Assembly (NCBI GenBank): GCA_910586715.1 | Contig: CAJUJG010000004.1 | Coordinates: forward strand, 1-53,291 | From: an uncultured Lachnospiraceae bacterium | Lineage (GTDB): Bacteria > Bacillota > Clostridia > Lachnospirales > Lachnospiraceae | Direction of reading: 5' to 3' | DNA: 53,291 bases | In this document: positions 1 to 7,412 of the stretch, in pieces | How positions within the stretch are numbered: the stretch's first letter is position 1 | How the letters are laid out: every line of letters starts with the position of its first letter | Notes under the pieces: model-generated | Database searches by the model: none | Told to the model about the DNA's origin: nothing | The model's input: only the letters and a program-made list of their open reading frames with translations | Made by a program: the position numbers and the translations under genes

Positions 1-3
1 AAA

Positions 4-40
4 GAAATGCGATAGAGTTTATTAACTCTTGTCGCATTTC
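4..40 (-). terminator. Hairpin terminator behind the fumarase beta gene
   Basis: Arms GAAATGCGA (4-12) and TCGCATTTC (32-40) pair perfectly, with an inner stem AGAGTT/AACTCT (14-19/24-29). Read on the minus strand the stem starts about 38 nt after the stop codon at 78 and runs into a T-rich end at the window edge. It probably ends the ybaK-fumarase transcript. Confidence 0.75.
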
Positions 41-77
41 ATTTTACAATGAAGCATTATTTTCAGATTATTTTTTA

Positions 78-626
78 TTAATCGGTTATTTCCTTTACTG
101 CCGTTTCATAAAGGTTATTTCCCTTGGCATCTATAACTACGATTACGGGGAAATTTTCGACTTCGAGTTTTCGAATTGCTTCTGTGCCCAAATCATCATA
201 TGCGACAACTTCAGAGGCAGTAATTGACTTCGAAAGAAGCGCGCCTGCACCGCCTACTGCTGCAAAGTATACGGCACCGTTTCTAGTAATAGCATCTACG
301 ACAGCGGCACTGCGCTTTCCTTTTCCGATCATGCCCTTTAATCCGAGATCTAAGAGACGCGGTGTATACTTGTCCATGCGGCTCGCAGTGGTAGGTCCTG
401 CGCTTCCGATAGGTTTGCCTGCTCTTGCGGGGGAGGGTCCCATGTAATATATAATATTATTTTCCAGTGAAATAGGAAGGGGTTCATTTTTGTCAAGTGT
501 TTCATTTATTCGCAGGTGTGCAGCGTCTCTTGCCGTGTAAATCGTTCCTGTAATGTACACATAATCGCCTGCATTTAGACTGAATGCCGTTTCGTTCGAA
601 ATGGGTGCTTTAATATGTTTATTCAT
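78..626 (-). CDS. Fumarate hydratase (class I, Fe-S), beta subunit
   Basis: A 182-residue protein of the beta (C-terminal, swivelling) half of class I [4Fe-4S] fumarases and related tartrate dehydratases; with the alpha subunit it interconverts fumarate and L-malate in the cytoplasm. The family signature around residues 64-86 is clear: GPSPAR, then GKPIGSAGPTTASRMD. The start has AGAGG 6 nt upstream. The alpha gene is upstream on the same strand, separated by 180 nt with two hairpins, whereas such subunit genes usually almost touch. L(+)-tartrate dehydratase is the main alternative, since the fold is shared and substrate cannot be told from sequence; the pairing suggests fumarase. Confidence 0.9.
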   Translation of the reverse strand: MNKHIKAPISNETAFSLNAGDYVYITGTIYTARDAAHLRINETLDKNEPLPISLENNIIYYMGPSPARAGKPIGSAGPTTASRMDKYTPRLLDLGLKGMIGKGKRSAAVVDAITRNGAVYFAAVGGAGALLSKSITASEVVAYDDLGTEAIRKLEVENFPVIVVIDAKGNNLYETAVKEITD

Positions 627-687
627 TGTTAACCTCTTTACTGCAACTATTTTTTAATATACTTTATTATAAAATTGTCAACTGAAA

Positions 688-785
688 GCATCAAGCCATG
701 CAAAACCACTTTGTAGCAGCTTGATGCATCTCTTCCACTACGCTGTTTCACGGACTTTGCAGCATGTGCAGAGTCCCGGGCTGAA
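688..785. repeat. Two hairpins between the fumarase subunit genes
   Basis: The 180-nt gap holds hairpin one, GCATCAAGC (688-696) with GCTTGATGC (719-727), whose interior also pairs (TGC-AAA with TTT-GCA). Hairpin two is GGACTTTGCA (752-761) with TGCAGAGTCC (767-776, one G-U pair), with outer TTCA/TGAA closure to 747-785. They could be a processing or attenuation signal giving unequal subunit expression, or a dispersed repeat. No other gene is visible here. Confidence 0.55.
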
Positions 786-806
786 CTGTTACTCGTTCTT
801 TCATAT

Positions 807-1649
807 CTATAGTATTCTGACTGCGTGCCGATTTACATGGCAGCATATATTGACTGCAACGGGCAATCCTGCTATATGGGTAGGATAGGTGTTAATATTA
901 ACTGCCAATGCTGTGGTAGTGCCGCCTAATCCGCCCGGGCCTATGCCAGTGCGGTTAATTTTGTCAAGCAGTTCTTCTTCCAATTCTTTTATATAAGAAA
1001 TGTCAGAATGCTCATTTATCGGTCGTGTAAGTGCCTTTTTTGCCATAAGGGCACATTTTTCAAAGGTTCCGCCAATTCCGACGCCGACTACCATCGGCGG
1101 ACATGCGTTTGGACCTGCGTCTTTAACCGCTGTGAGAATTACATCTTTTACGCCATCTATGCCATCTGCAGGTTTGAGCATAAATACGCGGCTCATGTTT
1201 TCGCTGCCAAAGCCCTTAGGAGCTACGGTAATTTTCACATGTTCTCCTGCGGTAATTTCATAATGGATAATGGCAGGGGTATTGTCTTTTGTATTTTCTC
1301 GGATTAAAGGATCTTTTACAACGGATTTTCTTAAAAATCCGTCTGTATAGCCTTGCCGCACGCCCTCGTTGATTGCATCCTCGAGAGTCCCTCCCTCAAA
1401 ATGAACGTCTTGTCCAATTTCCATAAAAATAACTGCCATTCCGGTATCCTGACAAATTGGTATCATGTCGTCGCCTGCAATTTTGAGGTTTTCCTGTAAT
1501 TGATTTAGAATTTGTCTGCCCAGCGGGGTTTTTTCATTGTCTGCCGCGTTTTCGAGGGCTTTTTTCATATCGGGGGTTAAATAGTGGTTTGCCTCTATGC
1601 ACATTTCTTTAATAATTTGGGTGATTTCGCTAGTATCAATTATTTTCAT
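807..1649 (-). CDS. Fumarate hydratase (class I, Fe-S), alpha subunit
   Basis: A 280-residue catalytic subunit that carries the oxygen-labile [4Fe-4S] cluster of two-subunit class I fumarase. Three cysteine sites fit cluster ligation: PICQDTG (C66), GPNACPP (C183) and the CC pair at 269-270 followed by HVNRH. SENMSR (149-154) and the glycine-rich GIGPGGLGGTT (235-245) are family motifs. Length is typical. The start has AAAGGG about 7 nt upstream. The gene lies 18 nt after the ybaK stop and 180 nt before the beta gene. The cluster type implies an anaerobic or microaerobic cell, in keeping with a Clostridium relative. The substrate could be tartrate instead. Confidence 0.9.
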   Translation of the reverse strand: MKIIDTSEITQIIKEMCIEANHYLTPDMKKALENAADNEKTPLGRQILNQLQENLKIAGDDMIPICQDTGMAVIFMEIGQDVHFEGGTLEDAINEGVRQGYTDGFLRKSVVKDPLIRENTKDNTPAIIHYEITAGEHVKITVAPKGFGSENMSRVFMLKPADGIDGVKDVILTAVKDAGPNACPPMVVGVGIGGTFEKCALMAKKALTRPINEHSDISYIKELEEELLDKINRTGIGPGGLGGTTTALAVNINTYPTHIAGLPVAVNICCHVNRHAVRIL

Positions 1650-1667
1650 GTATTTTCCCTTTCATTG

Positions 1668-2153
1668 CTACTTTACAATAATATCCGCAAACTCCGCTCC
1701 TGCGGCGATTGCCAGGTCTTGTGGAGACAGTTCGATTTGCATACCGAGTTTTCCGCCGCTTACAATGATTTGATCGAGGCTTTGAGCGGCTTGTTCGATG
1801 CGGGTGGTGTATTGTTTTTTCATACCGATTGCCGTGCAACCGCCGCGGATATATCCGGTGATGGCGTTAATATCTTTTACGTGGAGCATTACTACGGATT
1901 TTTCACTGACGGATTTTGCTGCTTTTTTCATGTCGAGTTCTTCTGCTATGGGGATAACGAAGACGTAATAGTTTTTGCTGGCTCCCTGAGTGACAAGCGT
2001 CTTGTAGACTTTTTCATAAGGAAGGGATAGCATATCGGCTATTTGTATTGCATCTATAAATTCGTCGCATTCGTAGGTGTGCGTGGTGTATGGAATTTTT
2101 TTCGTTTCCAGTATGCGCATTGCGTTGGTTTTGGTTTCTTTTGACTTTGCCAT
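1668..2153 (-). CDS. ybaK: YbaK/EbsC-type Cys-tRNA(Pro) deacylase
   Basis: A 161-residue trans-editing enzyme of the YbaK/ProX superfamily that hydrolyses mischarged Cys-tRNA(Pro) made by prolyl-tRNA synthetase. Visible family features are the conserved lysine region YEKVYKTLV (48-56), the small-residue stretch TGYIRGGCTAIG (97-108) and the late VSGGKLGMQIELSP block near the C-terminus. Length matches stand-alone YbaK. AGGAG lies 9 nt before the ATG. It is the first gene of a run with the fumarase genes, 18 nt upstream of the alpha subunit; no functional link is evident, so the grouping is probably only cotranscription. Confidence 0.88.
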   Translation of the reverse strand: MAKSKETKTNAMRILETKKIPYTTHTYECDEFIDAIQIADMLSLPYEKVYKTLVTQGASKNYYVFVIPIAEELDMKKAAKSVSEKSVVMLHVKDINAITGYIRGGCTAIGMKKQYTTRIEQAAQSLDQIIVSGGKLGMQIELSPQDLAIAAGAEFADIIVK

Positions 2154-2256
2154 ATGGTGAACTCCTGTCTTTCAAATATGAAATTTATTTGATTATAACA
2201 TGAAGTTTGCGTTTTGTGTATAATTTTCATATTTAGAAACGGTTTAAAATGTAAAT

Positions 2257-2393
2257 CGAGTAGGAGAAAATGAATTTTCTCCTACTCGTCGCGCCGGGCA
2301 CCCGTCAGCGAACCGATTTATCGGTTTGATGACATATTTCCTTTGGGTGCCTGTGTGCATAAAGAAAAAGGAATAAGCTCAACCTATTCCTTT
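2257..2393 (-). repeat. Structured intergenic repeat, copy A
   Basis: Directly behind the chemotaxis receptor gene (stop at 2403). On the minus strand the order is: a terminator hairpin AAAGGAATA/TATTCCTTT (2368-2376/2385-2393) with a T-rich tail; a core starting TATGCACA with nested stems GGCACCC/GGGTGCC (2297-2303/2345-2351), GTCA/TGAC and AACCGA/TCGGTT (2311-2316/2321-2326); then a perfect 14-bp hairpin starting CGAGTAGG (2257-2270/2275-2288). Copies B and C lie at 38040-38167 and 32662-32766 in the same orientation. The core stem sequence differs from theirs yet still pairs, which argues for a conserved RNA or DNA structure. Confidence 0.75.
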
Positions 2394-2402
2394 CCTATGT
2401 TC

Positions 2403-4106
2403 TTATATCCGGTAACTGCTTAAATCCTTATTCATGACAGATACGGCTAAAACCGTTTCCTCTGTTGACTTTTCAATATTTTTCATGTCCGTGTCAATGG
2501 ACGACAGCAACTGTGACACATTGGTAATTTCCGCACTGTTTTCCTCGGATATAGCGCTCACAGACTGCATTGCATGTTTAATTCGCTCTAAGGATTTCGC
2601 ATACTGCTGTGTAATCTGCTGAAGACGTTCCATAGATGTTCGAATGGTTTCGGATTTATCCGTAAAATTTTGTGAGGCATTTCCAAACTTTTTATAGTCC
2701 TGTGAAACTTCTTTTTGCAAGAATAACAGCATATGTTCCGCTATCGTGTCAAGCCCCTGAATTGCTTCTACTACGCCGTCACTCATTTTGCGGATTTCGT
2801 TTGCGGCGTTGTTTGTATCACCCGCCAGCGCACCGATTTCCTCCGCAACAATGGAAAATCCTTTTCCTGCGTCGCCGGCTCTCGCCGCTTCGATAGACGC
2901 ATTTAGGGCAAGCAGGTTTGTCTGTCCGGAAATGCTCAATATCGCGTCAGAAAGTTCCTTAATCCGAAGTACGGCATTTGCTTTCTCCTTTTCCTTGTCA
3001 AAACGAATAGACATTGCCTCCACGTTTTCTTCTACTCTGTCAGAGGAACTCCTTGCCGTGTCCGTAAGCTCCGCGGAGGAAACATTAATTTCCTTGAGCT
3101 CTGTTGTATTATCTGTTACAATTTTAACAATATCCTGAATATCCTTGTATACAAAGTCTACCTGTTCTCCAACGGTCTGCGCGGACAATGCAATCTCTCC
3201 TGACGATGAGACCATTGAATGAATTGTGCCGCTGATAGCGCCAATTCGGGAAACGGAATCGGACACGTGCGTATTAATGTCTTCCATTTTTAATTCAATG
3301 TTATCAGCCCCATTCTTTATTTCCCTGACTGTATTTCCCGTTTTTTGCAAAAGCTTATTTAAACTTATTGCGATTATTTCGAGTTCGTCGCCGGAAGTAA
3401 TGTCCAGTACTTTTGTCAAATCGCCGTCGGAGGATACGACTTCTATAATTTTATCGTTGACTTTTTTGAAATTGCGTTTCATTCGAACCGCCGCAAGCAG
3501 CGCCGCAGATACTGCAAAGAAAATGCCTATTGTTACCGCCGCTAACAGGTTGCGGATAAGACTGTTTAACGAAGTGCGTATGGAAGACGCCTCGTAATCG
3601 ACGGCAATGATTCCAAGCGCCTTTCCATTATGTAAAATCGGTGCATATCCACTGTAAAAGGTTCCCCACTCATCCGTAAATGCCTCCTTTGTCACGGAAG
3701 GCTTTCCCTGCATCGCCTCAAACATGGCGTCCTGCGCTGTATAATCTTCCGCGTACTCTCCCGGGTCCTCGGGGTCTGTATCTACGACAAACTGAAAATT
3801 GTCCGTATCCTTGGGCATTAATGTATAAACGTAGGTTACGGAATCTCCCGCAAGAAAAAAGCTGAGCGAATTTTTTACTGTCTCAAGCGCCTTGGTGTCA
3901 CCCTCCATCGCTGATAAAAAGGTCTCCGCGTCTACATTTTCAGCGGCTATCACTGCGATTTCCATGACATCATTCATGCTTTTCTGCCGCAGAAAATTTT
4001 CCATAGTGGAATAAGAAACGCATCCAACGACTAAAGCCACAATCATTGCCGCTCCTAAAATAAACAAAAAAAGCTGTGCTGCAATACTAATTTTTCTTGT
4101 CTTCAT
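2403..4106 (-). CDS. Methyl-accepting chemotaxis protein
   Basis: A 567-residue membrane chemoreceptor. TM1 covers about residues 9-31, an outside sensor domain of the single-Cache type about 32-185, and TM2 about 187-208; a HAMP-like linker follows. The signalling domain carries the hairpin-tip motif that contacts CheA/CheW (QTNLLALNASIEAARAG). The protein senses an external ligand and controls the CheA kinase, fitting the flagellin found at the window end. The ligand cannot be named. AGGAG stands 9 nt before the ATG. Two 21-bp tandem repeats lie 80-120 nt upstream of the start, and structured repeat copy A follows the stop. No other chemotaxis gene is adjacent. Confidence 0.93.
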   Translation of the reverse strand: MKTRKISIAAQLFLFILGAAMIVALVVGCVSYSTMENFLRQKSMNDVMEIAVIAAENVDAETFLSAMEGDTKALETVKNSLSFFLAGDSVTYVYTLMPKDTDNFQFVVDTDPEDPGEYAEDYTAQDAMFEAMQGKPSVTKEAFTDEWGTFYSGYAPILHNGKALGIIAVDYEASSIRTSLNSLIRNLLAAVTIGIFFAVSAALLAAVRMKRNFKKVNDKIIEVVSSDGDLTKVLDITSGDELEIIAISLNKLLQKTGNTVREIKNGADNIELKMEDINTHVSDSVSRIGAISGTIHSMVSSSGEIALSAQTVGEQVDFVYKDIQDIVKIVTDNTTELKEINVSSAELTDTARSSSDRVEENVEAMSIRFDKEKEKANAVLRIKELSDAILSISGQTNLLALNASIEAARAGDAGKGFSIVAEEIGALAGDTNNAANEIRKMSDGVVEAIQGLDTIAEHMLLFLQKEVSQDYKKFGNASQNFTDKSETIRTSMERLQQITQQYAKSLERIKHAMQSVSAISEENSAEITNVSQLLSSIDTDMKNIEKSTEETVLAVSVMNKDLSSYRI

Positions 4107-4184
4107 ATTTTGTATCTCCTATATAAAATATGTAATTTAATTCGTATAATTTTAGCACGCATCTTTTCATTTCAAAAGCCGTTT

Positions 4185-4225
4185 GGTACCATTTGCATGT
4201 TTTAGGGTACCATTTGCATGTTTTT
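4185..4225. promoter_or_regulatory. Tandem 21-bp direct repeat upstream of the chemoreceptor gene
   Basis: The unit GGTACCATTTGCATGTTTT occurs at 4185 and again at 4206, identical over 19 nt, with a period of 21 bp (two helical turns). It sits about 80-120 nt upstream of the receptor start at 4106. A two-turn period fits a regulator binding one face of the helix as a tandem dimer, a known habit of LytTR proteins. The factor is unknown. Confidence 0.6.
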
Positions 4226-4320
4226 ATGTGTTTTTTCATAAATGCGTATTACGTGGCAGGTAAATATTCCTCTAAACGCGGCAGCGTTTCCACAAAAGTT
4301 GGCGGAAGCCTCCTAATATC

Positions 4321-4368
4321 AGAAATACCGGAAACCGGCATATTCTGCCCTCGTTTTCCGGTATTTCT
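4321..4368 (-). terminator. Hairpin behind the coiled-coil protein gene
   Basis: A perfect 14-bp inverted repeat, AGAAATACCGGAAA (4321-4334) and TTTCCGGTATTTCT (4355-4368), lies 16 nt after the stop codon at 4384. It probably ends the first LytTR cassette transcript. The downstream U-tract is short, so this is a likely but not textbook terminator. Confidence 0.65.
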
Positions 4369-4383
4369 ATGGCAATTTGTATT

Positions 4384-4929
4384 TCAGCCTGTAACAGAGG
4401 CATTCTGCCGCCTGTAGGTGTCGTTATCTTTTTGGCTTAACTCATTTTCCACCTGCGCCAGTTTTTTCTGCAATTCCCTGACTTTTGCGTCGTCGCCGCG
4501 GGCGGACTGGATTTGCTGCGCAATCTGTTGTTTCTTTGCCTTTAATTTCTCAATTTCCCTGTCAACGTTGCCTGTGTCTGTTGTACATTGTTGTGAAGGC
4601 TCTGCGGGATTGTCCGACTTGACTTTAGGCTGTTCCTTTTCTTTTGCAGAATTATCATTTTGCACTTTCTTTGGGTCTTCAAAAACAATTTTTTTGTTTC
4701 CGTTTTCGTCCTGTTCCATACGGTACAAGCCGCTTGGCTTTTCGCCTGACTTTTCGCTGCTGATGTATTCGTCTTTTGGGGCGTTTACTTGTTCGTGCCC
4801 TTTCTCCTTCTCCTCCTTTGCTTTTTCTGCCTCTTCTGCCTTTTCCTCACGAAGCGCCTGCTGCGCTCGTCGTTGCTCGGCGTAATCGGTCTGCGTGCGG
4901 TTGTGAGTCGCATTGATTTCCATTGACAT
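4384..4929 (-). CDS. Charged coiled-coil protein of unknown function, cassette 1
   Basis: A 181-residue, very hydrophilic protein without signal peptide or membrane segment. A Lys/Glu/Ala-rich helix spans about residues 17-46, a low-complexity middle carries the short motif YRMEQDENGNKKIVFEDP, and a heptad-like coiled coil fills about 121-168. I do not recognise the family. GAGGAGG lies 8 nt before the ATG. It is the last gene of a run with a LytTR regulator and an AgrC-like kinase (95-nt gap). The second LytTR/AgrC pair, at 11967-14077, is followed by a similar protein (14224-14754). This repeated context suggests it is an output or partner of the signalling pair; that is inference. Confidence 0.75.
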   Translation of the reverse strand: MSMEINATHNRTQTDYAEQRRAQQALREEKAEEAEKAKEEKEKGHEQVNAPKDEYISSEKSGEKPSGLYRMEQDENGNKKIVFEDPKKVQNDNSAKEKEQPKVKSDNPAEPSQQCTTDTGNVDREIEKLKAKKQQIAQQIQSARGDDAKVRELQKKLAQVENELSQKDNDTYRRQNASVTG

Positions 4930-5024
4930 ATGATTTACCTCCTCGTATTGAATATTTTATTGGTACACTAAATTTTTCGGCGGTCGAATTTGGTGCCTGA
5001 ACCAGTTTGCCGTGAGATGTAATC

Positions 5025-6317
5025 TCAATGCTGTGGAATGATAAGGAGCACACTGAGGAGGAATGTTGTGCCTTGTGTTTTCACGCTCATTGCACCGTGA
5101 TATTTTTCTGCCACGGTCTTTATATTTGACAAACCTGTCCCTTTTTGAAATAAAGTGTTTCCCGGAAAACTGTTTTCAATTTCAAGCAAAAGGAAATCAC
5201 CCTGTATGCGTCCTGTCACATGGATATATTTGGGGGTGTGGTCTTTTATTTTTTTGCAGGCGTGAACTGCATTGTCTAACGCGTTTGAGAGAATTACGCA
5301 AAAATCAATGTCCCGTATGAAACAGGGATAGGGCAGCTGCAGCGTACAACATACGTCAATTCCCACACTTTTTGCCAAACCCAGTTTATTTCCGATTAAA
5401 ATATCCGCAACGGGATTATTGGTGCTGCAGGGAAACGACAGTTCTTCTGTTATGTCTGCCATATCCTTGATATAATTCAGCGCCTGCTTTGGTTTTTCGT
5501 TTTGCAAAAGTTCTTTCAGCACGGTAATGTGGTTTTTGATGTCATGGCGGAAGGACTTTGTTTCCTCATAGCGCGCTTTTGCTTCCTCCACGTATTGGTT
5601 CAGGGAATGCTCCTCCTGCTCTAGCAATGTTAGTTCTGTAGTTAGCCGGAAATTTTGCAATAGCTTTTTGTAGGCAGACATGATGCAGAACAGGCTAGCC
5701 ATTCCTAAAAGCTGTATCACGAATATCTGATAATGGTTTGTATGGACAATTCTGCCGCTGCTGTCCGTGACGCTGGTGTTTCCGTAGATGACGGAGCTGA
5801 TGTAGTCACTCATGAAAAAGATGAGGAGAATTGGTATCAACGCCATAAGCAGTGACTGTTTTTGAATGGTTTCATAATAGGAAAAGCTGCGGCAAACGAT
5901 GCGGTAGCAAAGTACGGCGGGCAAAAGCGCAGTGTGCCCTAATACCATAAAAGCTATACCGACGGCTTTCTGATTGAGGTCAGCGGTAAACGGATAGAGC
6001 ATCAGCAGGAGTGAATTTACAATGCCGTAGCTAAGCTGCATGACTTCGACGGTCAGAGCGGCGTACAGTAACGCGGATTTTGGGTCCGCATGGCATAAGA
6101 AAATTCCGCTTGCGGTCAGCAGAAAAATATATATTAAAAATTCTGCCATGCCGCCTGCCGGAATGAGATATGTGATACATAACCAAAGTGCTGCTATCAG
6201 AATATAAACGTATGTTCTTACGCTTTTTTGCAGCAGTTTTATATAGAAGTGAAAGCCTACAAGCACCTGAATATTTGCCATAATATGTGTGGAAAAAAAC
6301 TCAAAATACGCCGGCAT
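5025..6317 (-). CDS. AgrC-like sensor histidine kinase, cassette 1
   Basis: A 430-residue membrane kinase. Hydrophobic segments fill about residues 14-215 (six or so), followed by a helical linker and a kinase core of the AgrC/CitA-like class. The H-box is SFRHDIKNH with the phospho-acceptor His258, and the N-box is NALDNAVHAC (345-354); a glycine-rich TGLSNIKTVAEKYHG closes the ATP site. AGGAGGG lies 6 nt upstream of the start. It is 37 nt after the LytTR regulator stop, so the two form one operon. AgrC kinases usually sense exported peptides, but no agrB/agrD-like gene is nearby, so the signal is unknown. Confidence 0.88.
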   Translation of the reverse strand: MPAYFEFFSTHIMANIQVLVGFHFYIKLLQKSVRTYVYILIAALWLCITYLIPAGGMAEFLIYIFLLTASGIFLCHADPKSALLYAALTVEVMQLSYGIVNSLLLMLYPFTADLNQKAVGIAFMVLGHTALLPAVLCYRIVCRSFSYYETIQKQSLLMALIPILLIFFMSDYISSVIYGNTSVTDSSGRIVHTNHYQIFVIQLLGMASLFCIMSAYKKLLQNFRLTTELTLLEQEEHSLNQYVEEAKARYEETKSFRHDIKNHITVLKELLQNEKPKQALNYIKDMADITEELSFPCSTNNPVADILIGNKLGLAKSVGIDVCCTLQLPYPCFIRDIDFCVILSNALDNAVHACKKIKDHTPKYIHVTGRIQGDFLLLEIENSFPGNTLFQKGTGLSNIKTVAEKYHGAMSVKTQGTTFLLSVLLIIPQH

Positions 6318-6354
6318 TTTTTGCCCTCCTGTCCGTAACCGGAAACTGGATCGA

Positions 6355-7062
6355 TTAAATTCCAGTCTTCATATACTGTAAAATCACATTGGAAAACTCC
6401 TTGCTCCGCAATCTTGATACGGGGATTTGCCTGCCGCCTTCCATGTAGGCGGTGCCGTTTTTGTAGCTTTTTAAGTGCTTTAGGTTGATTAAAAAGCTTC
6501 TGTGGCACCGAAAAAAGCTGCTGCCGAGTTTCCGTTCGAGATTTTCAATGCGTTCATAATAGTCAACGACTTCCGAAGATGTTAAATGCAGATAGACTTT
6601 TCTGTCAATAATTTCACAAAAGATGATTTTGTCGAATGGAATAATGCTGCTTTCGCAGCCTTTTTGTACCAGCAAATTTGTTTCATTGGCATTTTGTATG
6701 GAGACGAAAAGGCGTTCCATTGTTTTTTGAAAATGGCTTTCCTTGATTGGTTTGACCAAATAGTCGTATGCCTGTACACCGAAGGCTTCAAAAACCATTT
6801 CTTTGAGGATTGTCATGAAAATGAGAAACCCCTGAAAGCCGCTTTCCCGCAAGATTCTTGCGGTTTCCATACCGTTTATGGTTTTCATTTGTATATCCAA
6901 AAATAGAATGTCTATTTGTCTGCCGTAGTTTAGCAGTTCCTCGCCGCAGGAAAACTGCACGATTGCGATTTGCATATTTTTGCCGCAAAAAAAGTCGGAT
7001 ACCATTGTTTTGATGTTGTCCGACATCGTTTTTTCATCGTCGCAGATTGCAATGCGTATCAT
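6355..7062 (-). CDS. LytTR-family response regulator, cassette 1
   Basis: A 235-residue regulator: receiver domain (about 1-120) with acidic pair D8-D9, phospho-acceptor D56 in ILFLDIQM and the conserved lysine in YLVKPI; then a LytTR DNA-binding domain with the typical block FFRCHRSFLINLKHLKSY. It is phosphorylated by the adjacent kinase and binds tandem direct repeats. Longer upstream starts are open in frame, but the ATG at 7062 begins the receiver fold (MIRIAICDDE) and has a G-rich ribosome binding site, so it is preferred. Upstream is a 136-bp inverted-repeat element at 7092-7227. Confidence 0.9.
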   Translation of the reverse strand: MIRIAICDDEKTMSDNIKTMVSDFFCGKNMQIAIVQFSCGEELLNYGRQIDILFLDIQMKTINGMETARILRESGFQGFLIFMTILKEMVFEAFGVQAYDYLVKPIKESHFQKTMERLFVSIQNANETNLLVQKGCESSIIPFDKIIFCEIIDRKVYLHLTSSEVVDYYERIENLERKLGSSFFRCHRSFLINLKHLKSYKNGTAYMEGGRQIPVSRLRSKEFSNVILQYMKTGI

Positions 7063-7091
7063 GTAATGCCCCCCCCTTTGCCTTGATATAT

Positions 7092-7227
7092 AATATTTGT
7101 TACTATTCACGGCTCGGAAGCCGCTCATAGCAACGATTCGGGGCGATATGCTCCTCACATACGAATCATGTTCTCACGCAACGCGCAGTAAATGCGCATT
7201 CCTGAACCGTGAAAAGTAACTAATATT
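7092..7227. mobile_element. MITE-like 136-bp element with 21-bp inverted repeats
   Basis: Ends AATATTTGTTACTATTCACGG (7092-7112) pairs with the complement of 7207-7227 over 21 bp with only two mismatches. The interior has further small stems (GATTCG/CGAATC; GCGC-N7-GCGC) and no coding capacity. It lies between the divergent LytTR regulator (start 7062) and ABC-F (start 7413) genes and must carry or displace their promoters. A non-autonomous miniature element or a folded regulatory repeat are both possible; no transposase gene or target duplication was identified. Confidence 0.6.
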
Positions 7228-7412
7228 CTACCATTTCTTTTTGGAGGATACAATGGAAATGTCTTGAAATGCAGGCTCGCTGTTGCAGAATGTCTTACGG
7301 TATGTTTTATATTGCATTTTTTATGATATACATATATACTAATCCGTGGATAACACCGCAAACGCGGCAGAATGGAACTTTTGGACGATTAGGAAAGGCT
7401 TGGGATTGTGAA

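Noticed and set aside
4185..4225. Tandem repeat as a replication iteron or start of a CRISPR array
   Set aside because: Only two units with a 2-nt gap, no spacers, and no replication or cas genes in the window.
4930..5024. An AgrD-like peptide gene beside the AgrC-like kinases
   Set aside because: Searched the gaps around both cassettes (4930-5024, 7063-7412, 14078-14223); no short frame with a leader, Cys and charged tail plus ribosome binding site was found.
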